From UKL13-3 sp964392775 (lineage in GTDB: Bacteria; Bacteroidota; Bacteroidia; UKL13-3): a stretch of 40,677 nt of DNA. The notes beneath the pieces were generated by a model. The model searched no databases, was not told where the DNA came from, and saw only the letters and a program-made list of their open reading frames with translations. Location of the stretch: positions 1-40,677 of the forward strand of contig CAYMRD010000023.1 of the NCBI GenBank assembly GCA_964392775.1, in the 5' to 3' direction. Below are positions 15,474 to 23,726 of the stretch, piece by piece (positions within the stretch are counted from its first letter, which is position 1; the number at the start of each line of letters is the position of its first letter). The position numbers were made by a program, and so were the translations under genes.

Positions 15474-18443
15474 ATGAGAATTTTATTGCTGATGCTGTTC
15501 GCAGGATGTTTATCTGTTCTGCACGCTCAAACAACTTTTCCCGTAAATGGTCCGCAACATGTGGTTCCTTCTGAATATGCACTTGTGGGAGCAACGGTAT
15601 TTATAAATGCCGATACGCACATATCCAATGCTATGGTTTGGGTAAAAGACGGCAAGATTGTGTATGCCGGACCGTCCAAAACATTACCCAAAGAAGTGAT
15701 GCTGGTAGATTGCCGTGGTCGTTTTGTGTACCCGGCTTTTGTAGAGTTGTATGCTTCGTATGGCATACAACCTGTTGCCGATAACCGCAAACCGGAGCAA
15801 CAAACCCGTCAGTTTGTTTCGGCTAAAAAAGGAGCCTACAATTGGAACGAAGCAATTAAATCAGAGTTTCACAGTGTAAATCATTTTGCAGTGGATGAAA
15901 AAAAAGCTGCACAGTTGCGTGCCTGTGGAATTGGAACCGTTCTCACCGCACAGCAGGATGGAATTTGCAGAGGCACATCTGCATTGGTGTTTACCGGTAA
16001 TGGAGCCGATCAGGAAACGATTCTGAAAGCCAAAGCGGCAGCTTCCTATTCATTTAACAAGGGTTCATCACGCCAGCAATATCCGTCATCGCTCATGGGC
16101 AGTATAGCTTTGTTGCGCCAAACCTATTACGATGCGCAATGGTACCAAACCCAACAACGCGAAACCAATCTCTCCCTCGAAAACTTTATACAAAATAACA
16201 AACTACCCTCCCTGTTTGTGGCTGATGGGAAGTTCAATATTCTGAGAGCTGATAAAATAGGTGATGAGTTCGGAAAACAATATATCATCAAAGGTTCGGG
16301 TGATGAGTACCAGATGACGGATGCCATTAAAGCCACAGGAGCTACACTGGTGGTGCCGGTTAATTTTCCGGGTATGGTGGATGTGGAGAATCCGTTTGAT
16401 GCCGAGTTTGTGAACACATCCGATTTAAAACATTGGGAAATGGCCCCGTTCAATCTCCGTTTATTATCGGAAGCAAATATTCCTTTTGCAATCACAACAG
16501 ATGGCTGCGATGCCGGTCGCTTTCTCAAAAATATTCGCAAGGCTGTGAAGTGTGGATTGTCCGAATCAAAAGCGCTCAAAGCACTGACTGAAACACCGGC
16601 AGCCTTGTTAAACATGCAAAAGGAGATTGGCGCGATTCAGGCGGGCATGTATGCCAATTTGATTGTAACATCGGCTCCCATTTTTAGTGAAGAAGCAGTG
16701 ATTGTGCAAACCTGGGTAAAGGGAATTCCATACACGGTACATACATCTTCCGCCTATGTATTGAGCGGTCAATATAATATTCAATTGCCACAGGCTTCTG
16801 CTTATACATTGATGGTTTCCAAAGTCAAAGGTAAAACGGAATACAAGCTGACAGGAAAAGACACGCTGACGGTTCAGGTTTCGGAGGAATCAAATCAATA
16901 TACTTTTACAGCATCCGGAAAAACAGACAGTCTTATTCGGTTTTCGGTATGGGTTGAAAAGGTGGATAGCAGCCGTCTTCCATATCATGTTCAATCACTC
17001 AAAGGTTTTTGGGTATCTTCTTCGGGTACACGAATGCCGGTTCAACTGCTTTGGAAAGATTCGATTAAGGAAATTCTTGCAGCAAAAGACACTACAGGTA
17101 TTCCTGCTGTTCCGCAAGCCATCACTTATCCGTTTACCGATTATGGTCTTACAAAACAGCCGGTACAACAAACACTCTTGTTTAAACATGCAACGGTATG
17201 GACCAACGAGCAGGAAGGTGTTTTGGCGGATGCCGATGTATTGGTGGTGAACGGAAAAATTGGTGCGGTGGGTAAAAACCTGAGTGCAAAAAGTGCAATT
17301 GAAATTGATGCAACAGGCAAACATATTACAGCGGGCATCATTGACGAACATTCGCATATTGCCATTAGCAATGGCGTAAACGAAGGAACACAAAGCAGTT
17401 CATCCGAAGTACGTATTGGGGATGTGCTCAATCCAGAGGATATCAATATTTACCGCCAATTGGCGGGAGGTGTTGTTGCTTCACAGCTGTTGCACGGTTC
17501 GGCCAATCCAATTGGAGGTCAAAGTGCTTTGGTTAAACTGCGCTGGGGTTCTGTTCCCGAGCAAATGAAAATAGCCGGAGCGGATGGATTCATCAAATTT
17601 GCTTTGGGTGAAAATGTCAAACAATCGAACTGGGGTGATGGTGCAAGGTTTCGGTATCCGCAAACGCGTATGGGTGTAGAGCAAACATTTTACGATGCCT
17701 TCATCCGAGCAAAAGAGTATGAGCAATTGCGTAAAACAAATCCAAACACCCGCAAGGATTTGGAGCTGGAAGCCTTGGTTGAAATCTTAAACAACAAACG
17801 GTTTATCACCTGCCACAGTTATGTGCAAAGTGAAATCAATATGTTGATGCATGTGGCCGACTCCATGCGTTTTCATGTGAATACGTTTACGCATATCCTC
17901 GAAGGATATAAAGTAGCGGATAAGTTAAAAGCCCATGGAGCGTATGCAAGTACCTTTGCCGATTGGTGGGCATATAAATACGAAGTGATGGAAGCCATTC
18001 CATACAATGCAGCGTTGTTGCACAAGATGGGTGTGCTTACTGCCATCAACTCGGATGATGCCGAGATGGGCAGAAGACTGAATCAGGAGGCCGCTAAGGT
18101 AGTGAAGTTTGGCGGTGTGAGTGAAGAGGATGCGTTGAAAATGGTTACGCTGAATCCTGCAAAAATGTTACACCTCGATGCAACGATGGGCAGTATCAAA
18201 CCGGGTAAAGATGCCGACATTGTATTGTGGAGTGCGCACCCGCTGAGCATCTACGCTACGGCTGATATGACTTTGGTGGATGGACGCATAATGTACAGCA
18301 AACAAACCGATGAACAGCTGCGGGCAGAGATTCGCGAAACACGTCAGCGCATTATTCAAAAGATGATTGCCGCCAAACGAAACGGAGAAAAAGCGGAGAA
18401 GAAAATTTCTAAACCACAGGACGAATACCATTGCAACGATTAA
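15474..18443 (+). CDS. exported two-domain amidohydrolase, N-terminal half degenerate
   Basis: The 989-residue protein begins with a signal peptide (MRILLLMLFAGCLSVLHAQ) and holds two imidazolonepropionase-like amidohydrolase domains in tandem. The C-terminal one (about 560-980) has the metal motif His626-Ser-His628 in GIIDEHSHIAI, later histidines in TCHSY and THILEG, and INSDDAEM for the catalytic Asp. The N-terminal one has the matching turn YPAFVELYASYG, in which the HxH positions are Tyr93 and Ser95, so it should not bind metal in the usual way. The substrate is unknown; exported relatives are often linked to peptide or cyclic amide hydrolysis. The following amidohydrolase gene starts three bases after its stop, and a joint function is likely. 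Confidence 0.87.
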   Translation: MRILLLMLFAGCLSVLHAQTTFPVNGPQHVVPSEYALVGATVFINADTHISNAMVWVKDGKIVYAGPSKTLPKEVMLVDCRGRFVYPAFVELYASYGIQPVADNRKPEQQTRQFVSAKKGAYNWNEAIKSEFHSVNHFAVDEKKAAQLRACGIGTVLTAQQDGICRGTSALVFTGNGADQETILKAKAAASYSFNKGSSRQQYPSSLMGSIALLRQTYYDAQWYQTQQRETNLSLENFIQNNKLPSLFVADGKFNILRADKIGDEFGKQYIIKGSGDEYQMTDAIKATGATLVVPVNFPGMVDVENPFDAEFVNTSDLKHWEMAPFNLRLLSEANIPFAITTDGCDAGRFLKNIRKAVKCGLSESKALKALTETPAALLNMQKEIGAIQAGMYANLIVTSAPIFSEEAVIVQTWVKGIPYTVHTSSAYVLSGQYNIQLPQASAYTLMVSKVKGKTEYKLTGKDTLTVQVSEESNQYTFTASGKTDSLIRFSVWVEKVDSSRLPYHVQSLKGFWVSSSGTRMPVQLLWKDSIKEILAAKDTTGIPAVPQAITYPFTDYGLTKQPVQQTLLFKHATVWTNEQEGVLADADVLVVNGKIGAVGKNLSAKSAIEIDATGKHITAGIIDEHSHIAISNGVNEGTQSSSSEVRIGDVLNPEDINIYRQLAGGVVASQLLHGSANPIGGQSALVKLRWGSVPEQMKIAGADGFIKFALGENVKQSNWGDGARFRYPQTRMGVEQTFYDAFIRAKEYEQLRKTNPNTRKDLELEALVEILNNKRFITCHSYVQSEINMLMHVADSMRFHVNTFTHILEGYKVADKLKAHGAYASTFADWWAYKYEVMEAIPYNAALLHKMGVLTAINSDDAEMGRRLNQEAAKVVKFGGVSEEDALKMVTLNPAKMLHLDATMGSIKPGKDADIVLWSAHPLSIYATADMTLVDGRIMYSKQTDEQLRAEIRETRQRIIQKMIAAKRNGEKAEKKISKPQDEYHCND

Positions 18444-18445
18444 CT

Positions 18446-19732
18446 ATGCCAACACAATATTCTACTATCAATAAACTTTGTGCAGCCATCACTTTTATGG
18501 TTCTGTTCTGCTGCACAAACGTTCATGCACAACAAACACCTCTGCTCATTAAGGGCGCAACCATTCATGTGGGTGATGGCCGGGTATTTACCAATGGAAC
18601 AATGGTGGTCGCTTCCGGAAAAATTATCTATTGCGGTCAAGACACCAGCATTGCAGGAGCAGCGGTTCTGGATGCAACAGGAAAACACCTTTATCCGGGA
18701 ATTTTTTGTCTCAGCAATATGATGGGACTGAACGAGATTGAAGCAGTGCGTGCAACCCTCGATTTCAGGGAAACAGGAGAACTCAATCCCAATGCCCGTG
18801 CGTTGATTGCCTTTAATACCGATTCTAAAATTTTACCGACTGCTTTGAGCAATGGGATTTTATTTACACAGGCCGTTCCGCAAGGCGGTATCATCTCGGG
18901 CACATCAAGTTTGATGCGCACAACGGGATGGAATTGGGAAGATGCAGCATACAAAGCCGATGATGGCGTACACCTCAACTGGCCCGAAGCTAATGTTTAC
19001 ACCGGATGGTGGGCCGAACCGGGTAATGCCCGTCAGCAAAAAACAGAACGTGAGTTGAAGGTTATTGAGGAGTTTATGAGGCAGGCACAGAGTTATGCGG
19101 CCTCTGCCAAACCAACACCGTTTAATGCCCGCCTGCAAGCCATGAAAGGAGTGATGGAAGGCACGCAACGGTTGTATGTGCATGCTTCGGGAGCACAAAC
19201 GATTGCAGGAGCTTTACAGTTTTTTAAAGCATATCCTAAGCTAAAACTGGTATTGGTGGATGCCGAAGAAGCTTGGATGGTGGCAGATATGATTAAAGAG
19301 CAACATGTTCCTGTTGTCCTCAATACTATTCACCGCTTACCCAAACACAACCACAGTGATATTGACCAGCCCTTTAAAACGGCTGCTATGTTAATGAATG
19401 CAGGTATTACAGTTGCAATCGGGCATAACGGATATTGGGAAACACGAAACGTTATGTTTAATGCCGGAACAGCGGCAGCTTATGGACTCACACCCGAGCA
19501 GGCTTTGCAATGTATTACACTCAATGCAGCTACCGTATGTGGGGTGGATCAAACATTGGGCTCACTCGAAGTGGGTAAGGATGCAAGTTTTTTGTTGACC
19601 GAAGGAGATGTGCTGGATATGCGTACCGGCAAAATGGTGAAGGTTTATATGGATGGTAGCGAGGTGGACTTCAGCAACGAACAACAAGCCTTGTATCAAA
19701 AATACATGAACAAGTATCAGTTGAAAGAATAA
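18446..19732 (+). CDS. exported amidohydrolase-like protein lacking the HxH motif
   Basis: I start at the ATG at 18446 (428 residues); the frame also reaches a TTG at 18431 inside the preceding gene. A signal peptide ends near NVHAQ. The fold is amidohydrolase-like, with a composite-domain start LLIKGATIHVGDG and the C-terminal TLGSLEVGKDASFLL strand. The position of the HxH motif reads YPGIFCLSNMMGL, leaving Ser90 and Met92 where metal-binding histidines are expected. The sequence QGGIISGTSS is typical of this Bacteroidota subfamily. It may be a non-catalytic partner or scaffold for the preceding enzyme. No other metal site is evident by eye, though later histidines (HRLPKHNHSD) exist. Confidence 0.83.
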   Translation: MPTQYSTINKLCAAITFMVLFCCTNVHAQQTPLLIKGATIHVGDGRVFTNGTMVVASGKIIYCGQDTSIAGAAVLDATGKHLYPGIFCLSNMMGLNEIEAVRATLDFRETGELNPNARALIAFNTDSKILPTALSNGILFTQAVPQGGIISGTSSLMRTTGWNWEDAAYKADDGVHLNWPEANVYTGWWAEPGNARQQKTERELKVIEEFMRQAQSYAASAKPTPFNARLQAMKGVMEGTQRLYVHASGAQTIAGALQFFKAYPKLKLVLVDAEEAWMVADMIKEQHVPVVLNTIHRLPKHNHSDIDQPFKTAAMLMNAGITVAIGHNGYWETRNVMFNAGTAAAYGLTPEQALQCITLNAATVCGVDQTLGSLEVGKDASFLLTEGDVLDMRTGKMVKVYMDGSEVDFSNEQQALYQKYMNKYQLKE

Positions 19733-19738
19733 CAGAAG

Positions 19739-20296
19739 ATGGAATCAGAAAAAAATCCGTGGACAACCCTCCAGCGCAGGCAGGTGTATGAATCGCCCTG
19801 GATTGAGGTGGAGCATCATGATGTACTCAATCCGGCCGGTAATCCCGGAACCTATTCGGTTGTCAAGTTTAAAAAACTGGCCATTGGCGTGGTGCCTTTG
19901 GATACCGAAAACAATACATGGATCGTTGGTCAATACCGGTATCCGTTACATACTTATACATGGGAAATTCCCGAAGGTGGTGGCGACCGCGATGAGGCTC
20001 CGGTTGAATCGGCCAAACGCGAGTTGCTTGAAGAGTGCGGAATCATTGCCCAAGAGTATATTCCCATTCAGCAGTTGCAGCTCAGCAACTCGGCTACCGA
20101 TGAGGTGGCGCATTTATTTGTGGCCCGGAACCTTTCGTTTACAGAGGCTCAGCCAGAAGAAAATGAGCAACTGGCCATCCGTAAAATTCCATTTGATGAA
20201 TTGTACCGGTTGGTGCAGGAAGGATTGATCACCGATAGTTTAAGTGTAGCGGCTGTTCTCAAAATCAAATTAATGCAACTCGAAGGCCATTTGTAA
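19739..20296 (+). CDS. Nudix hydrolase, ADP-ribose pyrophosphatase-like
   Basis: The 185-residue protein carries a complete Nudix box, G-x5-E-x7-REUxEExGU: Gly80, Glu86, then RELLEECGI at 94-102. The preceding WIVGQYRYPLHTYTWEIPEG segment is characteristic of the ADP-ribose/GDP-mannose pyrophosphatase branch (NudF/NudK type), which splits nucleoside diphosphate sugars. There is no signal peptide, so it is cytoplasmic, unlike the two exported proteins before it. It begins 6 bases after the amidohydrolase-like gene's stop and is probably co-transcribed with it. The exact substrate is open. Confidence 0.92.
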   Translation: MESEKNPWTTLQRRQVYESPWIEVEHHDVLNPAGNPGTYSVVKFKKLAIGVVPLDTENNTWIVGQYRYPLHTYTWEIPEGGGDRDEAPVESAKRELLEECGIIAQEYIPIQQLQLSNSATDEVAHLFVARNLSFTEAQPEENEQLAIRKIPFDELYRLVQEGLITDSLSVAAVLKIKLMQLEGHL

Positions 20297-20334
20297 AAGT
20301 TTTGTATCCTCCCTGTATTGTAAAGGGAGGGTGT

Positions 20335-20342
20335 TATGTTTG
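20335..20342 (+). promoter_or_regulatory. -7 box upstream of the Kazal gene
   Basis: TATGTTTG fits TAnnTTTG and lies 14 bases before the ATG at 20356 (23 before the alternative ATG at 20365). An inverted repeat CCTCCCT/AGGGAGG (20308-20314, 20324-20330) just upstream, between the Nudix stop and this box, lacks a T-run. No clear -33 box is seen. Confidence 0.45.
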
Positions 20343-20355
20343 CCTTTCTATTCCC

Positions 20356-20847
20356 ATGGGATTAATGCGATATTTAACCGTTTATGTATTTATAAGTGTT
20401 TTAATGTGGTTAATGCCGGCTAAGGCTCAACAATATGGCTGCGTTGATTCACTTTCCATCAGTCCGTATTCCCCTTGTTTTAATCCTGATTTCTACCCGG
20501 TTTGCGGCTGCGATGGCAAAACATACCGCAGCGAGTGTGATGCCAAACAACGAAATGGTGTTCAGTACACCACAGATGGCAGCTGTTCGGGATTTGAGTT
20601 TGATATTCTGCCCACCTTCGATCCTTTTTACCTCTATTTTACACTGGTTCAGTCCAATCCGAACTTTAGCAGGGTGTTTATTGTAGATATGTATGGCAAA
20701 CTCTGGTGGCAGCGGGAACTTACGGCCGTACCCCGGGAGTACATACAAATAGACATTTCTTACATGTCGGTAGGCACCTATATTATATATGTGTATGATA
20801 CTAAGGGCACTTACCGGTGGAATAAATTCACCAAAATGCCCGGGTAA
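20356..20847 (+). CDS. exported Kazal-type protease inhibitor-like protein with T9SS type A-like tail
   Basis: From the ATG at 20356 the product has 163 residues; an ATG at 20365 is equally possible and the longer frame opens with TTG. A signal peptide ends at AKAQ. Six cysteines (29, 41, 50, 52, 61, 77) surround YPVCGCDGKTYRSECDA, the hallmark of Kazal domains, which usually block serine proteases by a substrate-like loop. The tail (IDISYMSVGTYIIYVYDTKG, near residues 124-150) has the strand pattern of the type A T9SS sorting domain, so release or display at the surface is expected. Which protease, if any, it inhibits is not known. The domain assignment is strong; the sorting tail is probable. 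Confidence 0.82.
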   Translation: MGLMRYLTVYVFISVLMWLMPAKAQQYGCVDSLSISPYSPCFNPDFYPVCGCDGKTYRSECDAKQRNGVQYTTDGSCSGFEFDILPTFDPFYLYFTLVQSNPNFSRVFIVDMYGKLWWQRELTAVPREYIQIDISYMSVGTYIIYVYDTKGTYRWNKFTKMPG

Positions 20848-20876
20848 AGAATTATTTTGCCCTCCGCAAAGCTAAG

Positions 20877-20901
20877 AAAGGCCCTAAAATCGGGGGCTTT
20901 T
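20877..20901 (+). terminator. weak hairpin after the Kazal gene
   Basis: AAAGGCCC and GGGGGCTTT can pair with one mismatch around an A/T-rich loop, ending in only four Ts. It may end the Kazal transcript but is a poor intrinsic terminator. Confidence 0.35.
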
Positions 20902-20931
20902 GGATGTACCTCAAAGCCGGCACATGATTTT

Positions 20932-20973
20932 TTCACAATTTGTTGTGAATTACCGAATCATACCCTATTTTTG
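20932..20973 (+). promoter_or_regulatory. rplM operon promoter with overlapping palindrome
   Basis: TTG (20943-20945) is followed 20 bases later by TATTTTTG (20966-20973), a full match to the Bacteroidota promoter form, about 40 bases before the rplM start. A perfect inverted repeat TTCACAA-TTTG-TTGTGAA (20932-20949) covers the -33 box, as an operator or an activator site would. Confidence 0.7.
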
Positions 20974-21012
20974 CCACCCCTAATTATGTAGGGAATAAAC
21001 CATTTCAATAAC

Positions 21013-21456
21013 GTGGACAATTTAAGTTACAAAACAAAATCTGCCAATAAAGCAACTGTTACGAAACAGTGGTTTGTATTGGATGCCGAGGGTCAAACCT
21101 TAGGCCGTTTCGCTTCTAAGGTAGCGAACATTTTACGAGGTAAACACAAGCCGAGTTTTACTCCCCATGTAGACTGTGGTGACAACGTGATCATTATCAA
21201 TGCTGATAAGATCCGTTTCACAGGAAACAAACTGGCTGACAAAGAGTATGTATTTTACTCAGGTCATCCGGGTGGACAACGTTTTGTTACGGCTAAAGAT
21301 ATGATGGCTAAGAAGCCTACATATTCTGTAGAACATGCTATCGAAGGTATGTTGCCTAACAACAAACTGGGTGCTGAACTTTTCAGAAACCTTTACGTGT
21401 ATGCCGGAACTGAACATCCTCATGCCGCTCAACAACCTCAACCTTTAAAATTCTAA
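21013..21456 (+). CDS. rplM: 50S ribosomal protein L13
   Basis: The 147-residue product is a standard bacterial L13 with KQWFVLDAEGQTLGRFAS, GKHKPSFTPHVDCGDNVIII and the C-terminal LFRNLYVYAGTEHPHAAQQP that is typical of Bacteroidota versions. It starts with GTG (MDNLSYKTKSANKATV after initiation); no in-frame ATG gives the conserved N-terminus. It opens the operon rplM-rpsI-rpsB-tsf, and the next gene begins 6 bases later. Confidence 0.98.
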   Translation: MDNLSYKTKSANKATVTKQWFVLDAEGQTLGRFASKVANILRGKHKPSFTPHVDCGDNVIIINADKIRFTGNKLADKEYVFYSGHPGGQRFVTAKDMMAKKPTYSVEHAIEGMLPNNKLGAELFRNLYVYAGTEHPHAAQQPQPLKF

Positions 21457-21462
21457 TCGGAA

Positions 21463-21849
21463 ATGGAAAGAATCAACGCATTAGGAAGAAGAAAAACCTC
21501 GGTAGCCAGAGTATATCTATCAGCAGGTTCAGGTAGCTTTGTAGTAAACGGAAAAGACATGAAAGTGTATTTCCCTACATTAATGTTACAAAATGATATT
21601 AACCGCCCGTTTGAATTGACCAGCACTGTTGGACAATTTGATGTAAAAGCAAATATCAATGGTGGTGGAGTTTCAGGTCAGGCTGACGCTCTTAAACTTG
21701 CAATTGCAAGAGCATTGGTAATGCACAATGCAGAATTGAAACCGGCTTTGAAAGCTGAGTCGATGTTGACACGCGACCCTCGTATGGTTGAGCGTAAGAA
21801 ACCGGGTCAGAAAAAAGCTCGTAAACGTTTCCAATTCGTTAAACGTTAA
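21463..21849 (+). CDS. rpsI: 30S ribosomal protein S9
   Basis: The 128-residue product begins MERINALGRRKTSVARVYL and ends KKARKRFQFVKR; the basic tail of S9 reaches the tRNA anticodon stem in the P site. GGGVSGQADALKLAIARAL and LTRDPRMVERKKPGQKKAR are family hallmarks. The length is normal. It follows rplM by 6 bases and is followed by rpsB after 26 bases. Confidence 0.98.
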   Translation: MERINALGRRKTSVARVYLSAGSGSFVVNGKDMKVYFPTLMLQNDINRPFELTSTVGQFDVKANINGGGVSGQADALKLAIARALVMHNAELKPALKAESMLTRDPRMVERKKPGQKKARKRFQFVKR

Positions 21850-21875
21850 TCTTTCACTTACAGAAATTCAAAATC

Positions 21876-22619
21876 ATGTCAAAAATAACTCAAGAAGAAT
21901 TGTTAGAGGCTGGTGTTCACTTTGGACACTTAACCCGCAAATGGAATCCAAAAATGGCTCCGTATATTTTTATGGAGAAAAACGGGATCCACTTGATTGA
22001 TCTTAATAAAACTGCTGTTAAGCTGGAAGAGTCGGCTGAAGCGTTGAAAAACATCGTTAAGTCGGGCCGTAAAGTATTGTATGTTGCTACCAAAAAACAG
22101 GCAAAAGAAATCATCGAGTCGGAAGCTGCACGTGTAAACATGCCGTTTGTTACCGAGCGTTGGTTGGGTGGTATGCTTACCAACTTTACTACCGTTCGTA
22201 AATCGATCAAAAAAATGCAAACCATCGACAAGATGGCTCAGGATGGTACCTATGCTAACATCAACAAAAAAGAACGTTTGATGCTGGAGCGTGAAAAGGC
22301 AAAACTTCAGAGATTATTCGGAGGTATTGCTGATTTGAACCGCTTGCCTGCTGCATTGTTTATTGTAGATATCAAACGCGAGCATATTGCTATTGCAGAA
22401 GCTCAAAAATTGAACATCCCAACCTTTGCAATCGTTGATACGAACTCTGACCCTACATTGGTTGATTTCGCTATCCCTGCAAATGATGATGCTGCAAAAT
22501 CAATCGCTTTGATCACGAAAGTAATGACCAACGCCATTGCCGAAGGATTAACAGAGCGTAAAAAGGAAAAAGACGCTGAGGATAAAGAAGCATCCCCGGT
22601 AGCTGAAACCGAAGCATAA
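21876..22619 (+). CDS. rpsB: 30S ribosomal protein S2
   Basis: The 247-residue S2 shows LEAGVHFGHLTRKWNPKM near the start, ERWLGGMLTNF in the centre and LPAALFIVDIKREHIA followed by AIVDTNSDP and IPANDDAAKS, all conserved. A charged C-terminal tail (KKEKDAEDKEASPVAETEA) is added, as is common in the phylum. S2 binds the 30S head-body junction together with S1. A hairpin and T-run lie directly after its stop and before tsf. Confidence 0.98.
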   Translation: MSKITQEELLEAGVHFGHLTRKWNPKMAPYIFMEKNGIHLIDLNKTAVKLEESAEALKNIVKSGRKVLYVATKKQAKEIIESEAARVNMPFVTERWLGGMLTNFTTVRKSIKKMQTIDKMAQDGTYANINKKERLMLEREKAKLQRLFGGIADLNRLPAALFIVDIKREHIAIAEAQKLNIPTFAIVDTNSDPTLVDFAIPANDDAAKSIALITKVMTNAIAEGLTERKKEKDAEDKEASPVAETEA

Positions 22620-22624
22620 CATTC

Positions 22625-22652
22625 AAAAAATCGGCTTAGGCCGATTTTTTTT
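22625..22652 (+). terminator. hairpin with T-run between rpsB and tsf
   Basis: AAAAAATCGGC and its complement GCCGATTTTTT (22625-22635, 22640-22650) enclose a TTAG loop and run into eight Ts. As an intrinsic terminator it would lower or stop read-through from rpsB into tsf, which has its own stretch of about 40 A/T-rich bases before the ATG. Confidence 0.85.
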
Positions 22653-22693
22653 GAACCATTTTTAATTAATCATAAACTAAAGGAGAATATATT

Positions 22694-23527
22694 ATGAGTA
22701 CTATCAGTGCTGCTGATGTAAACAAATTGCGCCAATTGACCGGTGCCGGAATGATGGACTGCAAAAAAGCATTAACCGAAAGTAACGGTGATTTTGATGC
22801 TGCAGTTGATTACTTGCGTAAAAAAGGACAAAAAATTTCGGCTGCCCGTGCCGATCGTGATGCTAAAGAAGGTGCAGTTATTGCTAAAACTTCAGCGGAT
22901 AGAAAAACAGGTGTAATCATCTTGTTGAGCTGTGAAACCGATTTCGTTGCTAAAAACGAAGACTTCGTAGCTTTCGCTAACCAGGTTGCCGACCTTGCCA
23001 TTGCTAACAAGCCTGCTGATGCAGATGCGTTGAAAGCTTTACCAATGGATGGAATCACCCTTGCCGAGCGTTTGATGGATCAGGTGGGCAAAATCGGTGA
23101 AAAAATTGATGTAACCCGCTACGAAATTGTAGAAGGAGACAACGTAGTTCCTTACATCCACGGTGCAAACCGTTTAGGTGTATTGGTGTCATTGACCGCT
23201 GCTCCAACCGAAGCGAATTTTGTTGCCGGAAAAGATGTGGCCATGCAAATTGCTGCATTGAACCCATTGGCATTGGATAAGGATGATATCGACCCTTCTG
23301 TTATCGCACGTGAAATGGAAATTGCCAAAGAACAGGTAAAAGCTGAAGGCAAACCGGAAAACATGATCGAAAAAATCGCTCAGGGTAAATTGGGTAAATT
23401 CTACAAAGAATCAACTTTGATGAACCAGGAGTTTGTAAAAGACAGTTCTAAAACCATCGCACAAATGCTGGACGGTGTTGAAAAAGGACTGACAGTAAAA
23501 TCATTCAAACGTGTTGCTTTAGGTTAA
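22694..23527 (+). CDS. tsf: elongation factor Ts
   Basis: EF-Ts is the nucleotide exchange factor for EF-Tu. The 277-residue protein has the N-terminal UBA-like part with VNKLRQLTGAGMMDCKKAL, then CETDFVAKNEDF, the core pair that contacts EF-Tu, and a coiled insertion ending with TLMNQEFVKDSSKTIAQML. The size is normal. A good purine-rich ribosome-binding site (AAAGGAGAA) precedes the ATG by about 7 bases, which is uncommon among genes in this window and suggests efficient initiation independent of rpsB. Confidence 0.98.
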   Translation: MSTISAADVNKLRQLTGAGMMDCKKALTESNGDFDAAVDYLRKKGQKISAARADRDAKEGAVIAKTSADRKTGVIILLSCETDFVAKNEDFVAFANQVADLAIANKPADADALKALPMDGITLAERLMDQVGKIGEKIDVTRYEIVEGDNVVPYIHGANRLGVLVSLTAAPTEANFVAGKDVAMQIAALNPLALDKDDIDPSVIAREMEIAKEQVKAEGKPENMIEKIAQGKLGKFYKESTLMNQEFVKDSSKTIAQMLDGVEKGLTVKSFKRVALG

Positions 23528-23553
23528 TCAAGAGCAATCAACCACACGATATG

Positions 23554-23585
23554 AAACTCCGCTATGTACATAGCGGAGTTTTTTT
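23554..23585 (+). terminator. rho-independent terminator of tsf
   Basis: A 28-base perfect palindrome (arms AAACTCCGCTATG and complement, 23554-23581) is followed by more Ts. It closes the rplM-tsf operon. Confidence 0.92.
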
Positions 23586-23726
23586 ATGGGGTTTAAATGT
23601 CCTGCAAGATGGATAAGGGCAAGCACAGCAACTGTACCAGAGGAAATTGTTGGCAGGGGCTAAACACTAATTTTTGTTTCCATCCTATTTGCGTTAACTT
23701 GCGCTGATTTTAATCCTTTCCTTTTC

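Noticed and set aside
16127..16615. 162-codon minus-strand frame opposite the amidohydrolase gene
   Set aside because: Antisense shadow of a recognised gene, Ser-rich and without a domain.
23586..23726. A further copy of the 10086/15314 repeat upstream of pyrH
   Set aside because: Only short matches such as AAGGGCAAG and GGCAGGGGC are seen, in different order; not enough for a repeat call.
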